In this document: positions 1 through 6,225 of the stretch, piece after piece
How the letters are laid out: each line of letters starts with the position of its first letter
Position numbering within the stretch: position 1 is the stretch's first letter
Source: Phycisphaerae bacterium
GTDB taxonomy: Bacteria; Planctomycetota; Phycisphaerae; UBA1845
Direction: 5' to 3'
DNA: 6,225 nt
Assembly (NCBI GenBank): GCA_029260195.1
Contig: JAJDDS010000586.1
Span: forward strand, 1-6,225
Position numbers and translations under genes: made by a program
The notes under the pieces: model-generated
The model's database searches: none
Seen by the model: the letters and a program-made list of their open reading frames with translations, nothing else
Told to the model about the DNA's origin: nothing

Positions 1-387
1 CTGACCGCCATCTCCGGGCTCGCTCCCTTGCCCCAAGCGGACGTGGCCCGGGGCTACCTGCGGAGCGCATCCTTGGTGGGTCGCGATCGAGAGATGTCGA
101 CCATCCGGGGTCACTTGGAGCGACTGCGCCACGGCGAGGGACGCGCGGTGGTGATCGAGGCCGCCTCCGGCACGGGTAAATCCCGGTTGATGGCGGAGGC
201 CGGCCTGCTCGCACAGATCGCCGGGGCCACCGTCGTGCAGGTCGACGCCTCGGCGGGACGCGGCCCCTACGGGGTGGTGTGCTCGTTGGCGGAGGCCTTG
301 CTGCAGGCGTATCCGATCGAGGCGCGGACAGGGTACTCGTTCTTGCGGGACATCGCGCGGGCGATTTGCTTGGCTGGTCCGTCGTAG
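1..387 (+). CDS. AAA-type ATPase domain of a large regulatory protein, partial at the left edge and 3'-truncated
   Basis: The frame is open from base 1, so the start lies outside the window; the TTG at 28 is not needed as a start. The protein reads LVGRDREM, the usual entry to the AAA/NACHT-like ATPase module of large signalling proteins. A Walker A motif follows in the form A-x4-G-K-S (AASGTGKS, about bases 163-186), then VVQVDAS and GRGPYGVVCSLAEALL, which is also typical. This module usually sits in proteins of around 1000 residues, behind a Ser/Thr kinase, cyclase or DNA-binding domain and before TPR-like repeats; which kind this was cannot be seen here. Walker B, the sensor region and all C-terminal repeats are missing. 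Family-like sequence ends at about base 308. The last roughly 26 codons to the TAG at 385-387 are antisense to the facing peptidase gene and look like read-through, not native protein. The fragment is probably non-functional or an assembly artefact. The local GC content looks higher than in the rest of the window. Confidence 0.7.
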   Translation: MTAISGLAPLPQADVARGYLRSASLVGRDREMSTIRGHLERLRHGEGRAVVIEAASGTGKSRLMAEAGLLAQIAGATVVQVDASAGRGPYGVVCSLAEALLQAYPIEARTGYSFLRDIARAICLAGPS

Positions 388-890
388 TTGTTGCAATGCC
401 GGCGCCGGTTGATGGAGTGAATGGTGACGATGCGTGCCGGTTTGAGGGATTCGATCATTGCGATGATGGCGCGGGTCTCGGGCTCGGACGCGGGGCGGGG
501 TCCGGGGTAGTATCGGAATCGTCGCGGAGCGGATTCCCAATTCGCCGTGGGGAAATTTCGGTTGATGTCGACGCCGGCATCGTTGCGACGTTTTCGGAGG
601 GCGTATCCGTCGGGGTTCACGATGGGAACGATCACGACGCCCCCGGCTGGTCGCTCTTGCGTGATGAGTTCGATGAACCGCATGGCGAGGTGGACGCTCT
701 TGGGCTCGTCGCCGTGCATGCCAGCCAGAATCAGCGTGGGCTGGCCACTCCCTGCGGCCGAGTGTGCATTGATGGCCCGCCTTTGACGGGACGCACCGAT
801 CTTCGTCGGTACGAATTCCAGATGGGTCGCGTCCCTGCCGCCCTGATTGGCGTGGTGATACCTCGGGCTTGCGGTCGTGGACGAGTTCAC
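267..890 (-). CDS. MpaA-like M14 family zinc carboxypeptidase (murein peptide amidase type), C-terminally truncated
   Basis: This resembles cytoplasmic M14 metallopeptidases of the MpaA group, which trim murein-derived peptides by cleaving the gamma-D-Glu to diaminopimelate bond; the exact substrate here is inferred. Visible motifs are the zinc ligands H59 and E62 in GMHGDEP, the VNPDGY segment (91-96), the substrate-binding N110-R111 in DINRNFP, the third zinc ligand H158 in VTIHS, and the CNNYDGPA segment (166-173). Homology runs to ASIGY (residue 194, base 309). Family members normally continue with a GYPTPGS-like stretch and then a TLELP-like strand carrying the catalytic glutamate. Here the next 13 residues are antisense to the AAA gene, so the catalytic Glu is absent and the product is probably inactive. 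No signal peptide is visible. The start is GTG at 890, with GGAG at 902-905 (spacing about 11). It is the only ATG, GTG or TTG downstream of the in-frame TAG near 951. Confidence 0.8.
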   Translation of the reverse strand: MNSSTTASPRYHHANQGGRDATHLEFVPTKIGASRQRRAINAHSAAGSGQPTLILAGMHGDEPKSVHLAMRFIELITQERPAGGVVIVPIVNPDGYALRKRRNDAGVDINRNFPTANWESAPRRFRYYPGPRPASEPETRAIIAMIESLKPARIVTIHSINRRRHCNNYDGPAKQIARAMSRKNEYPVRASIGYACSKASANEHTTP

Positions 891-1056
891 GTCGTCTGAT
901 GCTCCGATGCCGAATCGCCCGGCGGGTCGACGCTGCGGACGCCCGGGAGTCTACTTATTGTATCGGCGGTCGTAAACGTCGCGGCAGTCGAGTGGGGGGC
1001 GTGATCGGCCGATAACCAGTGTAGCGAATCGGTGGAAGCGAGTCGCGACAACACGA
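891..1056. promoter_or_regulatory. Divergent intergenic region between the M14 peptidase and HDOD genes
   Basis: These 166 bases separate two divergently read genes and should hold both promoters. On the minus strand TACAAT (957-962) matches the sigma70 -10 box at five of six positions and lies about 67 bases upstream of the peptidase GTG, but no good -35 box sits at the right spacing. ATCGGCCGAT (1004-1013) is a perfect 10-base palindrome, and GTCGCGAC (1042-1049) a perfect 8-base one just before the HDOD start. Either could be an operator, but short palindromes are common in GC-rich DNA. I see no convincing plus-strand promoter boxes, no terminator and no small gene here. Confidence 0.35.
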
Positions 1057-1953
1057 ATGAGGAAGAACGAGACGGTGAACGTCCATTCACAAGTGCGACA
1101 ATCGGTGGATCTCGAAGCAGCGGCTGAGGCGGTGGGCGGACGACCGGAGACAGCGATCCGTCTCATGCAGTTGGCCGGCGACGACGATTCCACGGCGGGT
1201 CAGATTCAGGAAGTCGTCGATGCAGACCCGAGCATCGCGATGCGCACTCTGAAGCTGGCGAATTCGGCGTTTTACGGGCTGCCCTCTCGCATCGCGCGGA
1301 TCGACCGCGCGGTGACGATGCTGGGTTGCGCGACGATCGCCCGACTGGCGACGACAGCCTCCGTATCGGCGACAATGCGGAGGGTTCAGATCGACGCGCC
1401 GGGCATTCAGCCGGATACCCTGTGGCGGTTCAGCGCGTCCGTCGCGTTCTGCACGGAGACGATCATCGCCGAGTGTCACGGCCTGTCTTCGGTCGCTCAG
1501 AGGAAACTCGGCGCCGAGACGTTCGCGCTCGGCTTGATCCACGAGGTTGGGATCCTGGTGCAGTCCAAGCTGTCGCCGCCGCAGTTCACCGAGGCGGTTC
1601 GGGCGTCACTCAAGTCGGGCGTCCCGCTGATTCGGCACGAGCGACGGCTAGTCGGAATCGACCACGCGGACATTGGCATGCGGCTGGCGCGACACTGGAA
1701 CTTGCCGGCGGAATTGGCAGCGGGAATCGGATTTCACCATGACCCGCTGGCGGCGGAGTCGGAGCACAAGACGTTGGCTTGCATCGTCCACATCGCTATG
1801 CAACTCGCTCGGAAAGCCGGCGTTCAGTCATTTGACGGCGATACCGACATGCCCGAACTCGAACGTGCGATGGACCACGTCCACCTCGACGCCCGCCGTG
1901 TCGACAAGCTGGTCGCGCTGATCAAGACGAAACTCAACTCGGTTCCATTCTAG
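1057..1953 (+). CDS. Stand-alone HDOD-domain protein (putative signalling or regulatory protein)
   Basis: The 298-residue protein is essentially one HDOD domain, a catalytically degenerate relative of HD phosphohydrolases found in bacterial signalling, motility and stress regulators. The N-terminal helical part (about 20-105) carries the family hallmark LKLANSAFYGLP (65-76) followed by RAVTMLG (84-90). The HD-like core has IHEVGIL (161-167), where the usual HD is HE, then IDHADIG (201-207) and GFHHDP (225-230). No receiver, GGDEF, EAL or membrane segment is present, so it probably acts by protein contacts in the cytoplasm; the partner is unknown. Two starts are possible. ATG 1057 has no clear Shine-Dalgarno sequence at normal spacing. 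GTG 1075, in frame, is preceded by AGGAAG (1060-1065) at 9 bases and may be the true start, removing six residues. It stands divergent from the peptidase and overlaps the nfo stop by four bases. Confidence 0.88.
   Translation: MRKNETVNVHSQVRQSVDLEAAAEAVGGRPETAIRLMQLAGDDDSTAGQIQEVVDADPSIAMRTLKLANSAFYGLPSRIARIDRAVTMLGCATIARLATTASVSATMRRVQIDAPGIQPDTLWRFSASVAFCTETIIAECHGLSSVAQRKLGAETFALGLIHEVGILVQSKLSPPQFTEAVRASLKSGVPLIRHERRLVGIDHADIGMRLARHWNLPAELAAGIGFHHDPLAAESEHKTLACIVHIAMQLARKAGVQSFDGDTDMPELERAMDHVHLDARRVDKLVALIKTKLNSVPF
1060..1065 (+). promoter_or_regulatory. Shine-Dalgarno-like AGGAAG favouring the GTG 1075 start of the HDOD gene
   Basis: AGGAAG lies 9 bases before an in-frame GTG at 1075-1077. 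The longer ATG start at 1057 overlaps this motif's upstream side and has only GGTGGAAG at 1031-1038, which is too far away (18 bases). This argues for the shorter protein but does not prove it. Confidence 0.4.
1950..1953. other. Shared palindromic stop CTAG of convergent genes
   Basis: The four bases CTAG supply the TAG stop of the HDOD gene on the plus strand (1951-1953) and the TAG stop of nfo on the minus strand (1952-1950). No spacer is left for an intergenic terminator, so transcripts of each gene must run into the other or end within its coding sequence. Confidence 0.9.
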
Positions 1954-2882
1954 CGATCGGTTTTGATGAGGTTTCGGAGTCGCTTCAGGTTGACGCGATC
2001 AAGGTCGGTCCCTCGGGCGTCGCGTCCCTTGGGGGTTTCGAGAATCTTGGGAACACCAGCCAACCTGGGGTCGTTCACGAGATTGGCGAAACCCGCTTTG
2101 CCGATCTCACCTTTTCCGATGTGTACGTGACGGTCGACGCGGCTGCCGCAGGCGCGCAGCGAGTCGTTGACGTGAATGCAGCGCACGCGATCCAATCCGA
2201 CGTGCGCTATCAATTCATGGATCATGCGTTCGTAGCCACCGTGTGTGCGGATATCGTAACCGGCCGCGAATACGTGACAGGTGTCCACGCACGCGCCTAA
2301 TCGCTCGGGCATTTTGGCTCCGTCTATGATCCGCCCGAGGTGCTCGATTTCGCATCCGACGGCGGTTCCCTGCCCGGCGGTTGTCTCCAAGAGGACGCAC
2401 ACGTCGTCGCTCGCGGTTTTGGCAGCCACTTGGTCGAGTCCGTCGATGATGCGTTCGATACCGACGTCGACGCCGTCGCCTTTGTGGGCGCCGGGATGCA
2501 GGACGAGGTAGGGGACGGACAGGCGCGAACACCGGTCGACTTCGTTGGCTAGGGCGGAGATGCTGCGCTCGCGTGTGGTTGTGTCGGGCGAGGCGAGATT
2601 GAGCAGGTAGGTGGCGTGCGCGACGACCGGTTTGAGGCCTGTATGTTCCGCCGCCTTCCGGCAGGCGTCGATGGTTTGCTCTGTCAGCGGCGGTGCGTTC
2701 CACTGGCGTTGGTTCTTGACGAAGATCTGCAAACAATCGCAGCCGGCGTCGGCTCCGGCGCGAAAGGCGTTCTCGATTCCTCCGGCGACGGACATGTGCG
2801 CGCCGAAGCGCTGCCGGGCAAGCGGGTTCTCTTTGCCCGCGCGTGGCGCGGACGAGGATGACGTTGGAACGGTGCGGCCCAC
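1950..2882 (-). CDS. nfo: Endonuclease IV (apurinic/apyrimidinic endonuclease)
   Basis: This is endonuclease IV (EC 3.1.21.2), a three-zinc TIM-barrel enzyme that cuts 5' of abasic sites in base excision repair in the cytoplasm. All nine zinc ligands known from E. coli Nfo are present with nearly the same spacing. Numbered from GTG 2882 they are H89 (AHATYLLNLA), H129 (VLHPGAH), E166 (LLETTAGQGT), D200 and H203 (VDTCH), H237 (IHVNDS), D250 and H252 (SRVDRH) and E282 (ILETPKG). The enzyme should therefore be active. The N-terminus is the open question. By alignment the protein should begin just before ARQRFGAHMS, but the codon there is CTT (2820-2822). The nearest in-frame canonical start is GTG 2882, used here, which adds about 20 Ser/Ala/Pro-rich residues and lacks a Shine-Dalgarno sequence; TTG 2996 would add still more. 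The stop shares CTAG with the convergent HDOD gene; gltA is divergent upstream. Confidence 0.93.
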   Translation of the reverse strand: MGRTVPTSSSSAPRAGKENPLARQRFGAHMSVAGGIENAFRAGADAGCDCLQIFVKNQRQWNAPPLTEQTIDACRKAAEHTGLKPVVAHATYLLNLASPDTTTRERSISALANEVDRCSRLSVPYLVLHPGAHKGDGVDVGIERIIDGLDQVAAKTASDDVCVLLETTAGQGTAVGCEIEHLGRIIDGAKMPERLGACVDTCHVFAAGYDIRTHGGYERMIHELIAHVGLDRVRCIHVNDSLRACGSRVDRHVHIGKGEIGKAGFANLVNDPRLAGVPKILETPKGRDARGTDLDRVNLKRLRNLIKTDR

Positions 2883-3019
2883 GGATGGGATGGTAGCGTA
2901 CCCACGAAATCGCCGAAATGGCGGACGACTGGCGCGCGGGCGTGTGGAGCGGCGACACGAACGGCGGGGGCGAGATTGCAGCAACACTGTAATCAATCAG
3001 GCTGGGGGCGGCGGTGGCA

Positions 3020-3047
3020 TTGCTCGACGAGCCGCCTGGGTTGTAAT
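3020..3047 (+). promoter_or_regulatory. Possible sigma70-type promoter of gltA
   Basis: TTGCTC (3020-3025) as -35 and TGTAAT (3042-3047, five of six matches to TATAAT) as -10 are separated by 16 bases, in a locally AT-richer patch. They would place transcription start near 3054 and give a leader of about 70 bases to the gltA ATG. The -35 match is weak (three of six), so this is a suggestion only. Confidence 0.3.
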
Positions 3048-3114
3048 TTATGCCGACACGAATACGTTTGTGGGCAGCGAACACAGCTTTGGATGAGCTA
3101 TCTGAGTCACCCAT

Positions 3115-3118
3115 GGAG
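3115..3118 (+). promoter_or_regulatory. Ribosome binding site of gltA
   Basis: GGAG lies 8 bases before ATG 3127. This fixes the citrate synthase start, which also agrees with the N-terminal alignment to other type II citrate synthases. Confidence 0.7.
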
Positions 3119-3126
3119 TTAAGAAC

Positions 3127-4409
<1,283 letters not shown>

Positions 4410-4413
<4 letters not shown>

Positions 4414-4421
4414 TCGATCAT
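4410..4421. repeat. 12-base perfect palindrome across the gltA stop codon
   Basis: ATGATCGATCAT is self-complementary, includes the gltA TGA stop (4411-4413) and contains two GATC sites. It could be chance, a protein site, or part of the 3'-end structure together with the adjoining hairpin. Confidence 0.5.
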
Positions 4422-4422
4422 G

Positions 4423-4458
4423 CTCGCGGGCGGCGTTGGCAAGCTCGGCGCCGGCGAG
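4423..4458. terminator. GC-rich hairpin between convergent stops, possible bidirectional terminator
   Basis: CTCGCGGGCG (4423-4432) pairs with CGCCGGCGAG (4449-4458), with nine of ten positions paired (one G-G mismatch) around a 16-base loop. It fills the gap between the gltA stop and the stop of the convergent repeat-protein gene, where a two-way terminator is expected. Neither strand shows a following U-tract, so it would be a poor classical intrinsic terminator. Confidence 0.35.
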
Positions 4459-6225
4459 TTACGGTCGCCCTGGTGTGCTGAGGTTGAAAAGCACCGACAC
4501 GCTGTCCCCGGCGGCATTGACGGTGGACGCGTCGACATCGCCGTCGCCGTCAAGATCGGTCAGCGTCAGCGAACTGGGTTCCGGCCCAACGCCAAATTCA
4601 CGGGAATCGCCGAACGTCGCATCGCCGTTGTTGAGCAGGACGGAGATGTTCTGCCCACCACTGTTGGCCACCGCGACGTCAACGAGGCCGTCGTCGTTCA
4701 TGTCGCCCGTCGCAACCGACACTGGCTCGACGCCGACGCCATACCGAACCTCGGCTTCAAAGGTCTCGCCCTGCACGTTGAGAAGCACGGATACGGTGTG
4801 CTCGATGTCGCCGAGGAATCCCAGCCCGGTGGTGACGAGATCGGGGAAGCCGTCGCCGTCGAGATCGGCTGCGCCGACCGATACGGGCGCGGGCCCGACG
4901 GGAAGATTGACGGTATCGAGGAATCCGCCGTCACCGTCGTTGGTGAGTATGGACACGGTGTTGGAGAGGAAGTTCGCGACCGCCAGATCAAGCGCGCCGT
5001 CCAGGTCAAGATCGACCACTGCCACGGAAAACGGCGAGGATCCGACGTCATGGTCGACGCTTCCCGTGAACGTTCCATCGCCCACACCGTACATGATCGT
5101 GACCGTGTTGGCGGGAGAGAAGAGATCGCCCGAGTTGGCCACCGCCAGATCGAGATGGCCGTCGCCGTCCAGATCGCCGATGCCCACCGCCCACGGCCCG
5201 ATGCCGACATCGAACTCGACGTGATTGGGAAACGTACCGTCGCCTTCATTGAGCAAGACGGAGACGTCATTTCCGAAGAAGTTTGCGGTAACCAGATCGG
5301 AATGACCGTCGCCGTCGAAATCGCCGACGGCAACGGACACGGCACCGACGCCGGCGGCGAACGTCGTATCGGCGAAGAACCCACCGTCACCGTTGTTGAG
5401 GAGCACGGAGACGCTCTGACCTCCGAAGTTGGTCGTGACGAGGTCGGCGTCGCCGTCGCCATCGAAATCTCCGTTCGCGCCGGCCCAAGGGATCGACCCG
5501 ACGGCGTGGACCAAGTCGGATTGGAAGGTGCCATCGCCGCGATTCGTCAGTACCGAGACGTTGTCGCTGCTGAAATTGACGACAGCCAAATCCAGGTGGC
5601 CGTCGGGTTCGAGATCGCCGACGACGACAGCTCGGGGCGCCATGCCCGCGCCGTATCGGCGCTCGGCACCGAAGGTACCGTCCGCTTGATTGAGCAGCAC
5701 GGACACGTCCTGGCTGGAGACGTTGACAACCGTCAGGTCGGCGCTTTTGTCGCCGTCGATGTCGGCGATGGCCACCGACCATGGTCCGGCGCCGGCGGGA
5801 TAGTCTACTGCCTCAGCGAAGAGTCCGTCGCCTTCGTTCAGCAGGACCGAGAGGCTGCCCGCGATACCGGAGGAGGCAAGCCCCATGTTTGCCACCGCGA
5901 GGTCCGGCATTCCGTCGTTGTCGAGGTCGCCGATCGCGACGGTCCGCGGGACAGTGCCGACGGAGTAGCGTACGGACGCGGCGAATCCACCGTCGCCGTC
6001 GTTCGACCTTACCGTCACCGTCCCGGACATGAAGTTGGCGATGACGATTTCGGGGGCATCGTCGCCGTCGAGGTCGCCCACGGTGATGTGGTTTGGTCCG
6101 GCGCCGGTTACGTAGCGCACCCGCCTTTCGAACGATCCGTCGCCACGATTGAACAGCACGTTCAGGCTGCCCGACGAACCGGCATTGAGTACGGCTAGGT
6201 CCGACGCGCCGTCACCGTTCAGGTC
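4459..6225 (-). CDS. FG-GAP/VCBS repeat protein, partial (N-terminus beyond the right edge)
   Basis: The minus-strand frame is open from the right edge to TAA 4461-4459, about 588 codons. The GTG at 6159 is internal, because the upstream codons continue the same repeat pattern (DLNGDGASDL). The visible protein is wholly made of FG-GAP/VCBS-type repeats: GDxDGDGxxDLxVAN, then a variable loop, then VSVLLNxGDGTF. Twelve Asp-rich motifs are seen, with starts near 6225, 6075, 5928, 5763, 5616, 5469, 5322, 5175, 5013, 4866, 4704 and 4557. In integrins and related proteins these loops bind calcium and the repeats form beta-propeller blades. Such proteins in bacteria are usually secreted or surface-bound, but the signal peptide would be off-window. 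The C-terminus ends 13 residues after the last VSVLFN strand start, with no dockerin, PEP-CTERM or other sorting domain. Function and ligand are unknown. It is convergent with gltA. Confidence 0.92.
   Translation of the reverse strand, partial: DLNGDGASDLAVLNAGSSGSLNVLFNRGDGSFERRVRYVTGAGPNHITVGDLDGDDAPEIVIANFMSGTVTVRSNDGDGGFAASVRYSVGTVPRTVAIGDLDNDGMPDLAVANMGLASSGIAGSLSVLLNEGDGLFAEAVDYPAGAGPWSVAIADIDGDKSADLTVVNVSSQDVSVLLNQADGTFGAERRYGAGMAPRAVVVGDLEPDGHLDLAVVNFSSDNVSVLTNRGDGTFQSDLVHAVGSIPWAGANGDFDGDGDADLVTTNFGGQSVSVLLNNGDGGFFADTTFAAGVGAVSVAVGDFDGDGHSDLVTANFFGNDVSVLLNEGDGTFPNHVEFDVGIGPWAVGIGDLDGDGHLDLAVANSGDLFSPANTVTIMYGVGDGTFTGSVDHDVGSSPFSVAVVDLDLDGALDLAVANFLSNTVSILTNDGDGGFLDTVNLPVGPAPVSVGAADLDGDGFPDLVTTGLGFLGDIEHTVSVLLNVQGETFEAEVRYGVGVEPVSVATGDMNDDGLVDVAVANSGGQNISVLLNNGDATFGDSREFGVGPEPSSLTLTDLDGDGDVDASTVNAAGDSVSVLFNLSTPGRP
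4459..6225 (-). repeat. Tandem 147-base (49-residue) coding repeats
   Basis: Within the FG-GAP/VCBS gene, successive Asp-rich motifs are spaced 49 residues apart in most cases. Three spacings of 54, 54 and 55 arise from 5-6 residue insertions at one place, the loop between the VAN and VSVLL strands (near 5880, 5130 and 4820). The edge repeat is spaced 50. Repeats have diverged in sequence but keep DxDGDGxxDL and NxGDGTF. One unit (near 5616) has DLEPDG in place of DLDGDG. Confidence 0.85.

Larger units (their letters stand above)
2883..3126. promoter_or_regulatory. Divergent nfo-gltA intergenic region
   Basis: About 244 bases lie between the chosen nfo start and gltA. The nfo frame stays open upstream to a TTG at 2996, so part of this may be coding if a longer Nfo is made, but its Arg/Ser/Pro-rich translation does not look like native protein. 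The segment also contains GGCGG (3010-3014) and CCGCC (3032-3036) as an inverted repeat around the near-palindrome GCTCGACGAGC (3022-3032), overlapping the proposed gltA -35 box, so a regulator could bind there. I see no RNA gene or riboswitch. Confidence 0.4.

Noticed and set aside
279..899. 206-codon plus-strand frame across the peptidase gene
   Set aside because: It is antisense to the M14 peptidase, which has recognisable catalytic motifs; the plus frame has none.
2611..3096. 161-codon plus-strand frame upstream of gltA
   Set aside because: It overlaps nfo in antisense, has no recognisable domain and runs through the gltA promoter region.
2215..3114. 299-codon minus-strand frame overlapping nfo
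   Set aside because: Its translation is an Arg/Pro-rich out-of-frame shadow of nfo, while the nfo frame has all nine zinc ligands.
4420..6198. Long plus-strand ORF directly behind gltA, looking like an operon partner
   Set aside because: It is the codon-aligned antisense of the FG-GAP/VCBS gene, explained by avoidance of TTA, CTA and TCA codons. The minus strand has clear family motifs and the plus strand has none, and no good Shine-Dalgarno sequence precedes ATG 4420.
4459..6225. 147-base periodicity suggestive of a CRISPR array or satellite DNA
   Set aside because: The period equals 49 codons, the units are diverged in sequence, and the frame codes for FG-GAP/VCBS repeats; there are no identical repeats with unique spacers.

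Overview
This is a GC-rich bacterial segment of ordinary cellular genes. There are no RNA genes, CRISPR arrays, transposases or phage genes that I can see. The style of the genes suggests an environmental, possibly Planctomycetota-like bacterium: a cysteine-rich 'CDCLQIFVKNQRQW' endonuclease IV, a free-standing HDOD protein, and a large FG-GAP/VCBS repeat protein. That placement is an impression from family resemblance and is held with low confidence.

Layout, left to right. At 1-387 (+) is the 3'-truncated ATPase part of a large AAA-type regulatory protein that enters from the left edge. Facing it on the minus strand (890-267) is an MpaA-like M14 zinc carboxypeptidase that has lost its C-terminus. 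Recognisable sequence of both genes stops at the same place, about base 309, so a deletion, rearrangement or chimeric assembly join is likely there. A 166-base divergent intergenic region follows. Next comes a complete HDOD-domain protein (1057-1953, +). It ends tail-to-tail with endonuclease IV (nfo, minus, 1950 to about 2882); the two genes share the palindrome CTAG as stop codons. After a divergent regulatory gap comes a complete type II citrate synthase (gltA, 3127-4413, +), with a good ribosome binding site and a plausible promoter. A short gap holding a palindrome and a GC-rich hairpin separates gltA from the stop of a convergent FG-GAP/VCBS repeat protein (4459-6225, minus), whose N-terminus lies beyond the right edge.

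The genes do not form one operon. Every adjacent pair is divergent or convergent, so each is probably its own transcription unit: amidopeptidase (broken), HDOD signalling, base-excision DNA repair, TCA cycle entry, and an extracellular or surface repeat protein. I found no convincing undescribed system. The points most worth checking are the double-truncation junction near 309, the missing canonical start codon of nfo, and the strict 49-residue periodicity of the repeat protein together with its exactly codon-aligned antisense open frame.
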